A stretch of DNA of 64,000 bases from JAYVFR01 sp043772945 (GCA_043772945.1 JAYVFR010000021.1:10088-74087), one strand, 5' to 3'; counted from the stretch's first letter, positions 17,219 through 26,606 are shown. Notes: generated from the letters alone by a model not told the origin. A program made the numbers and translations.

Positions 17219-18187
17219 TTATGCTTTTCTAATAAGGGTCTTGTGGTATAAACTTAAAATCCAATTATTCCAAAATTCAAGATCTGGCCTTGGCAAGTTG
17301 TTTGGGATTTTTTGGATCCTTTCAAACTCCTCATAAAGCTTTTCTTGGACTTCTTCAAAGAAAATTTGTCCTAACTTCACAGCTAAAATATAGTTACAAT
17401 TTGGAACTGGGAAGGTTAGTTTACCTTCTAATAGCAACTGCTCCCACTCGTAAATCAAGCGAAAGGCATGGCTGTATGCTTTCCAATCAATACCTCCATC
17501 AGCTTTATTTTGCTTTGATCGGTCTCCATACTGATTTAATCGTTTGATTAGAGTAGGCAAACACTCTTTGATATATTTATCAGTTTGTAAAATCATTCCA
17601 AGGCAAGACAAACGCTGTTCATCTGGCAATTCAAGATTGTTAATATGTTTATATATTTGAGTATACGTATATTTAGTTTGCTTTAATGTACAAAGACAAT
17701 CTTTTAATTTTGAATTTCTGTTTTGCATTTCAAACCATGTAATTACTCGCTCTAACTCTTGTAATCTCACACCTCGGAGCGAATATTTTTGACTTTGAGT
17801 AAAAGCATATCCAATAAACGGACTAAGATCATTTGATTGTAATTTCTCTCTATTGATTTGAATAAATTCCCAAGTAGGGCTAGATTCCAGGATTTTATTC
17901 TGCGGTATGTAAAGTAACTCTAAAGCGTAGGTCCGCCCTTTAATACAGTCTTTGATAAAAGTTCTAAGCTCTTTTAGTTCAGTATCAACGTCTTCGCTTG
18001 TATTTCTACTATCTGATTTATTAGTAGTAAAATTAATATTTTTAGGAGCTGTTTCTAGAATAATATCGTCAAGGCTAGCTTGAAACACTCCCTTATAATC
18101 CATGTCAGATTTGGGAGTGCTAAGCCCAAAGAGATGTGAACCTGTTAAGGCTTTTACGATTATTTTTAAGTTTTGGGTATTAAGCAC
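17219..18187 (-). CDS. Predicted nucleotidyltransferase (RlaP-like)
   Basis: 322 residues of the DNA polymerase beta-like superfamily. GSHLFGLSTPKSDMDYKGVF gives the GS...D.D active-site signature seen in the RlaP group. A long helical C-terminal region includes YALELLYIP and FIGYAFTQSQKY. The substrate is unknown; RNA end processing or ligation is suggested for relatives. Its start overlaps the end of the CCA-adding enzyme gene by 8 bases, so the two are co-expressed. Confidence 0.8.
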   Translation of the reverse strand: MLNTQNLKIIVKALTGSHLFGLSTPKSDMDYKGVFQASLDDIILETAPKNINFTTNKSDSRNTSEDVDTELKELRTFIKDCIKGRTYALELLYIPQNKILESSPTWEFIQINREKLQSNDLSPFIGYAFTQSQKYSLRGVRLQELERVITWFEMQNRNSKLKDCLCTLKQTKYTYTQIYKHINNLELPDEQRLSCLGMILQTDKYIKECLPTLIKRLNQYGDRSKQNKADGGIDWKAYSHAFRLIYEWEQLLLEGKLTFPVPNCNYILAVKLGQIFFEEVQEKLYEEFERIQKIPNNLPRPDLEFWNNWILSLYHKTLIRKA

Positions 18188-19259
18188 TTTGATTATGGTT
18201 AATTAGATTTATTTTCTTCCCAGCATCGTCGTGTTGTTTTAAAACACATTCAGGCTTTAGGTGGTTTAGAATTGTATCATGGATAAACTCTTTGCGAGTA
18301 TTAGAAAATTTAAGATAATTAGAAACTTTAAGGGACATTTCGGCTCCTAGAAGTTCATGGTTGATGTAATTGCTATGCCCTTTGAGATTTTCGGTTCTAG
18401 CAAAGGGTTTGGCAATATCGTGTAGTAAAGCACTCCATCGCAAATCCAGATTGTCTGTGGGGCAATTTTCAACTACATTACAAGTATGCTCCCAAAGCGT
18501 GAAGTCATGCCAAGGTGAATTTTGGTTATAGTCCTTTTGCAAAGCTATTTCTGGAATAATCACACTTAAAATTCCGCTGTCCATCAATAGATTTAAACCA
18601 ACTTTAATATTTTCAAAGCCTAAGATTTTATCAAGTTCAATCACCCAACGTTCTTTGGAGACTCGTAGTAGTTCAAACTTCATTTTACAAACATATTCCC
18701 AAGTTTTAGCTTCAATCTCTAAATCATATTTGGTCCCAAATCTAATGGCTCGTAATATTCGCAGCGGATCTTCTTTGAATCGCTGTTTAGGAATACCAAC
18801 GCATCGCAGGATTTTATCTTTTAAATCTTGTTGCCCGCCAAAATAGTCTTTAATATTATAATTTTTATCCATTGCTAGAGAATTGATTGTAAAGTCTCGC
18901 CTTGATAAATCTTCTTTGAGATCGTCAATAAAATTAACAGTAGGTTTACGTGATCGGGCTAAAGTGCTTTTGGTTAACTGATCATATTCTTCGCCTCTAT
19001 AAGTTGTAACTTCTACATATTCATATTGATTATTTTCTAGTTCGAGTTTCATGCCAATAGTTCCAAACTTCTTGCCAATACAATAGGCTTTACCTCCACT
19101 AGCAACGATTCGAGCCTCAACCTCATCTGGTAAAAGTGCTGTTGCAAAATCATAGTCTTTAGGCTCATGTCCTAAAAGATGATCACGCACAGAGCCACCA
19201 ACTAGGTAGATTGGAGCTTGGATTATATCATTGATTTGATTTATTATTTGATTGTTCAT
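18180..19259 (-). CDS. cca: CCA-adding tRNA nucleotidyltransferase / poly(A) polymerase family with HD domain
   Basis: 359 residues. YLVGGSVRDHLLG...DYDFAT is the class II nucleotidyltransferase head. Then come RRDFTINSLAMD, DPLRILRAIRF, and a C-terminal HD motif LLHDIAKP. The enzyme adds or repairs the 3' CCA of tRNAs. The only tRNA in the window encodes its own CCA, so repair may be the main role. The length is short of the 400-450 usual for HD-containing members. Confidence 0.92.
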   Translation of the reverse strand: MNNQIINQINDIIQAPIYLVGGSVRDHLLGHEPKDYDFATALLPDEVEARIVASGGKAYCIGKKFGTIGMKLELENNQYEYVEVTTYRGEEYDQLTKSTLARSRKPTVNFIDDLKEDLSRRDFTINSLAMDKNYNIKDYFGGQQDLKDKILRCVGIPKQRFKEDPLRILRAIRFGTKYDLEIEAKTWEYVCKMKFELLRVSKERWVIELDKILGFENIKVGLNLLMDSGILSVIIPEIALQKDYNQNSPWHDFTLWEHTCNVVENCPTDNLDLRWSALLHDIAKPFARTENLKGHSNYINHELLGAEMSLKVSNYLKFSNTRKEFIHDTILNHLKPECVLKQHDDAGKKINLINHNQSA

Positions 19260-19296
19260 AGTTGAGAACTAGATATGCCAATTAAATATTAACATA

Positions 19297-19806
19297 CTAG
19301 ATATCTTCAAGTAATTGCTCTATATCTGTTATTAGGTCTTTTGGTTCTGTAGTTGGGGCAAATCTTTTAAACGGAATACCATGTCTACTAATTAGAAATT
19401 TCCCGAAATTCCACTTGATATCCTTAGTTCCTAAAATGCCTGGAAGAGAGTTTTTGAGGTATTTAAAAATTGGATCAGCGCCTTCGCCATTAACATTAAC
19501 TTTATGGGTAATTAAAAAATTTACACCATAATTTACGAGGCATTGCTCACTAATTTCAACAGCATTTCCAGGCTCTTGACCACCGAATTGATTACAAGGA
19601 AAACCTATAACAACAAGCCCTTCATCCTTATAGGCTTGATAAAGTTCTTGGAGTCCTTTGTATTGTGGGGTTAATCCGCATTTGCTAGCTGTATTAACAA
19701 TTAAAATAACTTTGCCTTTGAAGTCATTCAAATCAATTGTTTTGTTTTGGAGAGAGATGGTTTTAAAATCATAAATATTTTTGGAATTATTAGGCATTTG
19801 AGACAT
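19297..19806 (-). CDS. Glutathione peroxidase family protein
   Basis: 169 residues. NTASKCGLTPQY holds a Cys (not Sec) at the peroxidatic position. CNQFGGQEPG gives the catalytic Gln, and WNFGKFLI gives the Trp and Asn of the tetrad. Cys-type members commonly use thioredoxin rather than glutathione. A TTGACA (19841-19836), 17-bp spacer and ACTAAT (19818-19813) end six bases before ATG, so the mRNA may be leaderless. Confidence 0.94.
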   Translation of the reverse strand: MSQMPNNSKNIYDFKTISLQNKTIDLNDFKGKVILIVNTASKCGLTPQYKGLQELYQAYKDEGLVVIGFPCNQFGGQEPGNAVEISEQCLVNYGVNFLITHKVNVNGEGADPIFKYLKNSLPGILGTKDIKWNFGKFLISRHGIPFKRFAPTTEPKDLITDIEQLLEDI

Positions 19807-19841
19807 AGGTCAATTAGTAACTTTTATTAACAGTTTGTCAA
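19807..19841 (-). promoter_or_regulatory. Promoter of the glutathione peroxidase gene
   Basis: Minus-strand TTGACA, 17-bp spacer and ACTAAT, then six bases to ATG. The predicted transcription start falls at or next to the start codon. Confidence 0.5.
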
Positions 19842-19932
19842 AATGTTAAATTTTCTTGACCAAACAAGATAGTTCTCACTTGATTAATTAATATTATCGC
19901 AAATATTATTATTAATTTTTATTCTATTTTTT

Positions 19933-20988
19933 ATGCTTTCTGTCGGACTTGTTGGACTTCCTAACGCTGGTAAATCAACTCTTTTCAACCTTTTGACAGC
20001 GCGGTCTGTACCTGCTGAAAACTTTCCTTTTTGTACTATTGAGCCAGCTGACGGGATAGTGGAAGTGACGGATTATCGAATTAAAAAATTAGCTGAAATT
20101 GTAAAAGCTAAAAAAGAAGTTTATTCAATGATAGAGTTTAAAGATATTGCAGGACTTGTTAAAAACGCTCATCAAGGTGCGGGACTTGGGAATCAATTTC
20201 TTAGTCATATTCGCGAGTGCGATATGATTTTAATGGTAATTCGGTGCTTTGAGAATGATGATATAATTCATGTTGAGAATCGGGTAGATCCTAATGATGA
20301 CGCTGAAATTTTGATGCTTGAGCTTAGTATGGCTGATCAAAATTCAGTAGAGAAAATGATTCCACGATTAGAAAAAGAACTAAAAACAGGCAAAGATAAA
20401 TTAGGAAATGTTAAAATTGAATTACTCCAAAAAATTCAAAAAGCCCTTAATGATATAATTCCAGCTTCCACAGTTACTAACCCTGAGAACTGCGATGTTG
20501 AGGTTGTTAAATGGCGTAAAAGTTTAAATCTTTTAACTGATAAACCTGTGATTAGACTTGCAAATATTAATTATGATGGTAAAAATGTTGAGTTTAAGGC
20601 AGATTTTGAGCTTGATATTAAGGCAGAGAGCGAGCTTGCCGACTTAACTCGCGAGGAGAGAATTGAGCTTGGGGCGAATGAAAAAAGTGGACTTGATAGA
20701 ATGATTACTGCTTGCTACCAAACTCTGGGGCTTGCATCTTTTCTAACTGCAGGTGAGATTGAAGCTCGTAGTTGGACTTTTAGACAAGGAATAACAGCAA
20801 GTCAATGTGCTGGAATTATTCATACTGATTTTGAAAAAAAGTTTATTAAAGCCGAAGTTATTAGCTATGAAGATTTTATAACTTTAGGGAGTAGAAAGGT
20901 TTGTATAGAAAACGGAAAGGCACGTCAAGAAGGTCGGGATTACTTAATGCAGGATGGGGATGTGGTGGAATTTAAAATCGGAGGGTAA
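19933..20988 (+). CDS. ychF: Redox-regulated ATPase/GTPase YchF (OLA1 family)
   Basis: 351 residues. The start is typical, MLSVGLVGLPNAGKSTLFNLLT (G1), followed by FCTIEPADGIVEV (G2), DIAGLVKNAHQGAGLGNQFL (G3) and the TGS-domain end FITLGSRKVCIENGKARQEGRDY. YchF hydrolyses ATP better than GTP and is associated with ribosomes and stress responses. No SD is seen. TATTAT in the T-rich leader is a plausible -10 box. Confidence 0.97.
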   Translation: MLSVGLVGLPNAGKSTLFNLLTARSVPAENFPFCTIEPADGIVEVTDYRIKKLAEIVKAKKEVYSMIEFKDIAGLVKNAHQGAGLGNQFLSHIRECDMILMVIRCFENDDIIHVENRVDPNDDAEILMLELSMADQNSVEKMIPRLEKELKTGKDKLGNVKIELLQKIQKALNDIIPASTVTNPENCDVEVVKWRKSLNLLTDKPVIRLANINYDGKNVEFKADFELDIKAESELADLTREERIELGANEKSGLDRMITACYQTLGLASFLTAGEIEARSWTFRQGITASQCAGIIHTDFEKKFIKAEVISYEDFITLGSRKVCIENGKARQEGRDYLMQDGDVVEFKIGG

Positions 20989-21010
20989 TAAAATCCCCAA
21001 AGCGGAGTTT

Positions 21011-21044
21011 TAAAAATAAAATCCCCAAACTTGATAATTTAGGG
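21011..21044 (-). terminator. Intrinsic terminator, TTATCAAG-loop family (second member)
   Basis: On the minus strand CCCTAAA (21044-21038), loop TTATCAAG and TTTGGGG (21029-21023) are followed by ATTTTATTTTT. The loop is identical to the terminator at 3025-3055. One stem pair has changed from G-C there to A-T here, keeping the pairing. It ends the gene at 21063. Confidence 0.75.
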
Positions 21045-21062
21045 AAATAAACGGAATTTTAA

Positions 21063-21746
21063 CTACTTTGGCTGAACATGTACCGATGATTGTCTTGGGC
21101 TTGTGTGATTCGAATCAATCCATATCGATAAAGCATGCATGAGGGCAAATGGCAGGGCTATAATGACAAAGATTAAGAGTAATAAATCTCCAAGAGTTCC
21201 TTTAGTATCGTCTTTAGTCTCATCTTTTTTGATTATGTTTGGATTACCTTTATTGTACTCATATTGAACAACAAATTTACTGTAAAAAGAAAGTAAATAT
21301 AGGCCTTCTGGAGTATTGACTTCTTTTAAAAAAAAGATTATTTCACGTTCATTAGGGCTGAATTTTAAGTTTAATTCAGTGATTAAATCGAGGCTCTCAG
21401 TATCATAAAAACTACCTACAATGTTAAGAATTTTTTTGTCACTTTTACGCTTTGGAGCATTTTTGTTAGTACCTTTTTCTAAAACTTTCAATACTTTTTC
21501 AAAAGAAGATTTTTTTAGTAGTATTTCAAATCTGTCAGACTGCAGATCACACCAACTTTTAGGGTTAAATTCTCGCAAAGTTTTACAAAGTCTTTTCATT
21601 GATGCTTCACGAGCATAATTAGTACCATTACTATAATTATTTAGTACGTGATAAAAAATTATTATAAAAGCTTTTGTTTCATCACTAAGGTTTAGATTTT
21701 TGATTTGAGGGTTAGCAAGAATGCTTGAAAGACTTGAGTTATTCAT
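21063..21746 (-). CDS. Hypothetical protein with C-terminal membrane anchor
   Basis: 227 residues, not recognised. The first 180 residues are soluble and mostly helical (MNNSSLSSILANPQ, KRLCKTLREFNPKSW, FEKVLKVLEKG), followed by an acidic-basic stretch KKDETKDDTKG. A single hydrophobic segment (LLLLIFVIIALPFALMHAL, about 188-206) leaves a short tail, so the protein is probably tail-anchored. A LexA-like box lies 12 bases upstream of the start. Confidence 0.6.
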   Translation of the reverse strand: MNNSSLSSILANPQIKNLNLSDETKAFIIIFYHVLNNYSNGTNYAREASMKRLCKTLREFNPKSWCDLQSDRFEILLKKSSFEKVLKVLEKGTNKNAPKRKSDKKILNIVGSFYDTESLDLITELNLKFSPNEREIIFFLKEVNTPEGLYLLSFYSKFVVQYEYNKGNPNIIKKDETKDDTKGTLGDLLLLIFVIIALPFALMHALSIWIDSNHTSPRQSSVHVQPK

Positions 21747-21757
21747 TATGTCGACCT

Positions 21758-21771
21758 CGAACTTCTGTTCA
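21758..21771 (-). promoter_or_regulatory. Candidate SOS (LexA) box of the Gram-positive type
   Basis: CGAAC TTCT GTTCA matches CGAACNNNNGTTYG except for the last base. It lies 12-25 bases upstream of the minus-strand gene starting at 21746, where a repressor would block transcription. No lexA or recA is in the window, so the match may be fortuitous. Confidence 0.35.
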
Positions 21772-21827
21772 AAATAGTGTTTCCACTAGAAATCATTTTA
21801 TACTTTTTTGCAATTGGCAAATGCAAG

Positions 21828-23270
21828 CTATTTCCTGATGCAGTAATCAACTAAGGAAGCCACGCCATAGCCTGTAGCAAGTCCTTTTGAATCTTCTACT
21901 GGCCCTGCTACGTCAATGTGAGCAGTTGGGATGTAATCATTTAATCCCTCAGGACGATTTTTTTTCCATAATTTAGGTTGGCTAGTTTGCATCACAAAAG
22001 AAGCTGCTGTCTGAGAACCTCCTTGCCTAGATTTATAGGTACTAGTGTTAATTAAATCTGCAAGACCAGATGGATCAGTAATTTTAGATTCGGCAATTTT
22101 AGGAATTACTCCTTTAACAACTTCTTCTTGTTGATTTAAAAAAGACTCATAAAGTTCATTTTGAAGCTTGTTGTTATTACTAAAAATTGGAGCAACATCA
22201 AAAGTAAACGCCATCATAGAGTGTCCTGTTAGAGTTGCTAGGGTTGTAATTTCAGAAGGTTTGTAAGTCATTATACCCCAAGGAGCAACATCGCCGAGAG
22301 TTAGCCTTCCTTCAGCATCAGTATTATAAACATTTACAGTTTGCCCAACAATGTTTTCTAAAATATCACCTGGGTGAAAAGCGCTTTCATTGAGACCATT
22401 CTCAACCATTCCAGAAATAAAAACAAATTTAGTATTCTCACTTCTCTCAAGATGAGCAAGAGATAAAGCAGTCCCAAAAACAATTGCACTCCCACCCATA
22501 TCAATATGCATGCCCAAGGAATGACCTCCTTCTTTAATATTTATTCCGCCATTATCAAAAGTTAAACCTTTCCCTACAAATAGCTTAGTGTCTTTAACTT
22601 CTCCTTGTGGCAAAATCTCAATTGAAACTAGATTATACCCATGTTTACTAGCACGGCCGACTGCACTAAACCAATTCATTTCTAAATTATCAATAGCTTC
22701 TTTATCTAAAATTGTGAGTTTAACACTATGACCAAATGAAGCAAATTTATCAGTCAAAATTCTAGGATAAGATTCTGGGTGCAATTGATCAGCTCTCATG
22801 TTCAATAAATCTTTGCAAAAACTTTGACCTAAAGTAACAGCATCACTAAATTCTAAAACTGAACTCGAAGTCTCTCTAAGGAAGTTAATCTGTCTTCTGA
22901 TCTCTAGGTTTTCTGCATTTTCTTTAAGCTTGCTTGAAGCTTTATATTCAGATGCTCTTATTCCTAGAATTAATTTTTGAATATTCAAGTTAGTTAAATC
23001 GTTGTTGTCTATGCTTATTACTTCAATCTCATCTCTTAAATAATCTTTAACAGACAAACCAAGCTCATAATAATTAGTTTTACTAAAATCATTGATTGAC
23101 AAATTCTTAGCTTCGTATTCTGTTCCTAAGTAAAGAGTTTTAGTGTTGTAATTATAGACTTTTTCACCACTTTTGGCCTTAAATTTCATCTCATTAAAAA
23201 AATCTAATTCAGAATGAGTGTTTAATTGCTTTACATTTACAAATGATAAATTTAAAATTGTGCTGGACAT
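21828..23270 (-). CDS. pepA: Leucyl aminopeptidase (M17 family)
   Basis: 480 residues. The C-terminal catalytic domain has GKGLTFDNGGINIKEGG, HIDMGGSAIVFG, and NTDAEGRLTLGD, supplying the two-metal site and the Arg of the family. The TFDNGG motif replaces the more common TFDSGG. It is a cytosolic hexamer that removes N-terminal residues from peptides. The N-terminal domain is divergent, as usual. No SD or TTGACA promoter is obvious. Confidence 0.94.
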   Translation of the reverse strand: MSSTILNLSFVNVKQLNTHSELDFFNEMKFKAKSGEKVYNYNTKTLYLGTEYEAKNLSINDFSKTNYYELGLSVKDYLRDEIEVISIDNNDLTNLNIQKLILGIRASEYKASSKLKENAENLEIRRQINFLRETSSSVLEFSDAVTLGQSFCKDLLNMRADQLHPESYPRILTDKFASFGHSVKLTILDKEAIDNLEMNWFSAVGRASKHGYNLVSIEILPQGEVKDTKLFVGKGLTFDNGGINIKEGGHSLGMHIDMGGSAIVFGTALSLAHLERSENTKFVFISGMVENGLNESAFHPGDILENIVGQTVNVYNTDAEGRLTLGDVAPWGIMTYKPSEITTLATLTGHSMMAFTFDVAPIFSNNNKLQNELYESFLNQQEEVVKGVIPKIAESKITDPSGLADLINTSTYKSRQGGSQTAASFVMQTSQPKLWKKNRPEGLNDYIPTAHIDVAGPVEDSKGLATGYGVASLVDYCIRK

Positions 23271-23458
23271 AGAATTGTGGGTTTATTATTTTAGTGTTTT
23301 TAAAATAGGTAAATAAATCTAATGTAAAAATATTTTTTTGGCAAAGGTAATTCAAAATGGTCTAAAATATTAATATTATTAAAAAAGACCAACCAGAGTT
23401 AACCAGTCAGTTTTTTTTATTTTTAAGTTTACCAAAGTTTTTTGAAAAGTCTTTGGAA

Positions 23459-23980
23459 CTATTTAATAGAAATTAGCTCCACCTCAAAAATTAAATCTGC
23501 TTTAGGAGGAATAGCTCCTGGAATTCCTTGTTCTCCATACGCTAATTGGTAAGGGATAGTTAGTTTACGAACTCCTCCAATTTTCATTCCTGGAATTCCT
23601 TGATCCCAACCTGGGATTACTTTTCCAACTCCAATTTTAGTGGTGAAAGTCTTATTGCGGTCTTTGGAACTGTCAAATTTTGTTCCGTCAGTTAAAGTTC
23701 CTGTGTAGTGAAATTCAGCAGATTGACCACTAGCAAGCTCAGCACCTTCTCCTATTTTGATTTCATCGATTTGTACTTTAAAATTTGTTAAATCTGGTTG
23801 TTGTGTATTCATATTTGGATTGTTAGTATTATTGGATTTACTACTTGATGTAGCTGTTTTAGATTCAGACGAGTTTTTTGAATTTTGAAAAGTCTCAGGT
23901 TTATAAAGGCTATATCCAAAGATACAAATAACCAGTACTAAACACGTAGCTATGATGATTTTGGGGATTGAATTAGGCAT
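23459..23980 (-). CDS. FKBP-type peptidyl-prolyl isomerase, membrane-anchored
   Basis: 173 residues. An N-terminal hydrophobic segment (KIIIATCLVLVICIFGYSLY) anchors the protein outside the membrane, followed by a Ser/Asn-rich linker. The FKBP domain has AEFHYTGTLTDGTKFDSS, VIPGWDQGIPGMKIGG, and YGEQGIPGAIPPKADLIFEVEL. It probably assists folding of exported proteins. It follows the glutaredoxin gene after 21 bases, so they may be co-transcribed. Confidence 0.93.
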   Translation of the reverse strand: MPNSIPKIIIATCLVLVICIFGYSLYKPETFQNSKNSSESKTATSSSKSNNTNNPNMNTQQPDLTNFKVQIDEIKIGEGAELASGQSAEFHYTGTLTDGTKFDSSKDRNKTFTTKIGVGKVIPGWDQGIPGMKIGGVRKLTIPYQLAYGEQGIPGAIPPKADLIFEVELISIK

Positions 23981-24001
23981 AAAAGAAATTTATTATTTTT
24001 A

Positions 24002-24349
24002 TTATATTGGCATTGGGTTTTGGAGCTTGGGTCCAGTTTCCGCCTCATTAAACTCACTCAAATAAAACTCTTTATTTCCCCCGATATATTTACCGTCTAT
24101 AAAGATTTGAGGTTTAGTTGGAAATTCTTGAAATGGTTTTGGAACCCAGCCGTAACTTAGGGCCAAATCTTTTAAATTTTGGTTATCAAAGTCTTTGTTT
24201 AAATAATAAATACTATACTTGTTAATGACTGATTTATTAACTAAGGCGTTCATCAAATGCTCTGAAGCTTCACAAAAAGGACAGTTGTCTTTATAAAAAA
24301 TTACATTTTTGGTTTCTGCGATTTCTTTTATTTGCTCTAAGGCTAACAT
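24002..24349 (-). CDS. Glutaredoxin-like thiol oxidoreductase
   Basis: 115 residues. VIFYKDNCPFCEASEHLM contains a CPFC dithiol active site. KPQIFIDGKYIGG matches the cis-Pro and GG motif of glutaredoxins. A short insertion between the two parts is unusual. It would reduce disulphides in the cytosol, perhaps for ribonucleotide reductase or peroxidases. A TTGACG element lies about 70 bases upstream. Confidence 0.87.
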   Translation of the reverse strand: MLALEQIKEIAETKNVIFYKDNCPFCEASEHLMNALVNKSVINKYSIYYLNKDFDNQNLKDLALSYGWVPKPFQEFPTKPQIFIDGKYIGGNKEFYLSEFNEAETGPKLQNPMPI

Positions 24350-24418
24350 ATTTTTTAAAATTATTCAGTTTGTAAAAAACTAAATTTAAATAACTTTAAA
24401 ACTATTTTTACGTCAAAT

Positions 24419-25282
24419 CTAAATTTGCCCTACCATTAAATACTTTTGGAGATTGTAATTAATAAAATCACTTAATTTATGGCTGTGAAATTTTTGCTCT
24501 ATTGCTATTATTTCGTCTTGGCTTATTTGGTTTACATGCTGCCAAATATTTATAAATAGATTGTGAGCGATATTTTCAGGGTTTGTCCTGCTACCAATAT
24601 TGTATTGGTTTGATTTGTGCAATATGTTTTTGAAATCTTCTCTAGTTCCAATAATGTGATTATGTTTCATAATAATTTGAACTTTAGTATTTTCAACAAG
24701 ATTGTAACTCCTCTCTAAAATATAGCTATTTGGAATAATTGCTTTTAATTCTCGGTAGCTTAGAGATCCTGGCTCTGTAATGTTAACATTGTTATTTTTA
24801 ATTTGAATTCTTGTTGCACTAATTCCACTTAAATTTTGGTTTAAAATTATTGGTTGCAAAAATTGACTGAAATAACTATTTAGCATGTTTAAGTTGCTAG
24901 CTGGAGGTAGCTTGCGAACACTTGCAGGGGTTATAAACAAATTACCGTCATGAGCTTCTAGAAACTTAATTACTTTGGGGTTCGTGGAGTAGTTATGAAG
25001 GAGGTTGCTTGAATCCTGAAATTGTAAATAATCAGAAATAATACTTTGCCAACTATTAATAAGCCAAGAAGGGAGGTTTGAGTTGATTAAATTATTTGAG
25101 TGCCATAATGTTTCAACATCTACGTGTCTCATTAAAACCGATTCAAATCTTTTTTTAGCAATTGTGCTATTATTTTCAGTACAAGCAAGGTAATAAATAC
25201 CGTTAATCGGTAGTATAATAAGGTTTTTTTCGGAGAAGGTCATAAATTTAGCTAGTGAGTTATACTTGTTTAACGATAGCAT
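24419..25282 (-). CDS. Hypothetical protein (287 aa)
   Basis: Not recognised. It is a soluble-looking mixed alpha/beta protein with no membrane segment. Notable stretches are NLIILPINGIYYLAC, FITPASVRKLPPAS and SGISATRIQI. There are no catalytic motifs that I can name and only one cysteine. It stands between the glutaredoxin and glycosyltransferase genes on the same strand, with gaps of 69 and 104 bases. Confidence 0.6.
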   Translation of the reverse strand: MLSLNKYNSLAKFMTFSEKNLIILPINGIYYLACTENNSTIAKKRFESVLMRHVDVETLWHSNNLINSNLPSWLINSWQSIISDYLQFQDSSNLLHNYSTNPKVIKFLEAHDGNLFITPASVRKLPPASNLNMLNSYFSQFLQPIILNQNLSGISATRIQIKNNNVNITEPGSLSYRELKAIIPNSYILERSYNLVENTKVQIIMKHNHIIGTREDFKNILHKSNQYNIGSRTNPENIAHNLFINIWQHVNQISQDEIIAIEQKFHSHKLSDFINYNLQKYLMVGQI

Positions 25283-25386
25283 AGTTTTGACCTTTCAACA
25301 AGAAACCTTAGCGTAATAATATTCCAACCTAATAATACCTTTAAACCAATACTAATCAAACAGAATAGATTTTGTATAATTTTTTT

Positions 25387-26571
25387 TTACAACCTTTGAA
25401 TATCTAATTGGAATTTTTCGGTGCTGAAATCTTTGCTAGAATTTTTGATTTTATCAATCTTCCAGTTGTTAGTTTTATCTAGTTCTTGGAATTTTAAAAT
25501 CGCGTTTTTGAGAGAATTTATTGTTTGTTCTTTAAACAAAACTCCATTTTCACCGTTTTTAATGTATTCTAAAGCCCCACCTTCCCCAAAAGCAATTACA
25601 GTCACGCCGCTAGCTAAAACTTCAATTGGTGTGATTCCAAAATCCTCTTTGCCAGGAAATAAAAAAGCACTACAAGTTTCTAATAAATTAAAATACTGCT
25701 TCTCGCTAGTTCGTCCTAGGAATTCTACTAAACCAGCTTTTTCAGGGTTTTTCGAGACATAGTCGTCTACTTGATTTTTTAGATCGTTCATTTGCTCGAT
25801 CATTCCTGAGACTCCGCTAATTTTGAGTTTTATACCGAGTTCAAGACAGGCTCCGATAGCTAAATCAAGGCGTTTATGAAAGCTAATTCTGCCATGGCAA
25901 AGAAAGAAAGGCTCTGTAATACTTATTTTTCTGATTAGCGGCAGAAACTTTTCAAGTTCAATTGGTGGGTAAATGACTACAGAATCAGTGTTATAAATTT
26001 GTTTGATTGTTTGTTGAATGAAAATTGAATTAGCCACCCAAATACACCCAACAGAATTAAGATATCTAGCAGCTTTTTGATCAAGAGGTTTAAGGAAAAA
26101 CTTAAAAATTGGAATAAGAATTCTGTACAAGTAAGGTAGGGATTTATGGTCTGCTTCGGTTACTAAGCCATTTAAGTATCTTGTAGGGGAGTGGCAATAA
26201 TGAATAATTTTAGGGCAATTACGAAAGCGGACTTGCTTGGCACAATCAGTAGAGGAAATAATTACTAAATCATAATTTTTGATTGTTGTAAGTCTCATCA
26301 GAACTGGATAAAGCCAAAATAAGTGCTTTTGGAATTTGGCTAAAACTCTTTGATTCTTAAATTTTAGGTTATACAAAGTTTGAATAACGGTGTTAAAAAC
26401 TCTTTTTTCGTCAAAAGCTTTTTTAATATTAATTGCTGATTGGAATTTCTCAGGTGTGCTAAAGCTGGTATAAACGTCAGCGCTTGGATAAATCTCTAGT
26501 AAACTGTCCACCACTTTCTCGGCTCCACCATTTTGAAATAAAAAATCATGTACAATTGCAACTCGAGTCAT
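25387..26571 (-). CDS. Glycosyltransferase family 4 protein
   Basis: 394 residues. The N-terminal Rossmann half starts MTRVAIVHDFLFQNGGAEKVV. The C-terminal half has FFLCHGRISFHKRLDLAI and EDFGITPIEVLASGVTVIAFGEGG, the E...E donor-site motif of GT4. It transfers a sugar from an NDP-sugar to a glycan or lipid acceptor, probably for surface polysaccharide. TTGACA, a 17-bp spacer and AAGTTT end six bases before ATG, suggesting a leaderless mRNA. Confidence 0.93.
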   Translation of the reverse strand: MTRVAIVHDFLFQNGGAEKVVDSLLEIYPSADVYTSFSTPEKFQSAINIKKAFDEKRVFNTVIQTLYNLKFKNQRVLAKFQKHLFWLYPVLMRLTTIKNYDLVIISSTDCAKQVRFRNCPKIIHYCHSPTRYLNGLVTEADHKSLPYLYRILIPIFKFFLKPLDQKAARYLNSVGCIWVANSIFIQQTIKQIYNTDSVVIYPPIELEKFLPLIRKISITEPFFLCHGRISFHKRLDLAIGACLELGIKLKISGVSGMIEQMNDLKNQVDDYVSKNPEKAGLVEFLGRTSEKQYFNLLETCSAFLFPGKEDFGITPIEVLASGVTVIAFGEGGALEYIKNGENGVLFKEQTINSLKNAILKFQELDKTNNWKIDKIKNSSKDFSTEKFQLDIQRL

Positions 26572-26606
26572 ATAATTAAACTTATTAGAAACTAAACTCT
26601 TGTCAA
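26572..26606 (-). promoter_or_regulatory. Promoter of the glycosyltransferase gene
   Basis: Minus-strand TTGACA (26606-26601), 17-bp spacer, AAGTTT (26583-26578), then six bases to ATG 26571. The -10 is weak but the geometry matches the other leaderless candidates. Confidence 0.45.

Noticed and set aside
24419..25282. Assignment as an RNA-release-factor-like or host-attachment protein
   Set aside because: A weak impression from the alpha/beta pattern only. No catalytic or binding motif could be identified, so it is left as hypothetical.
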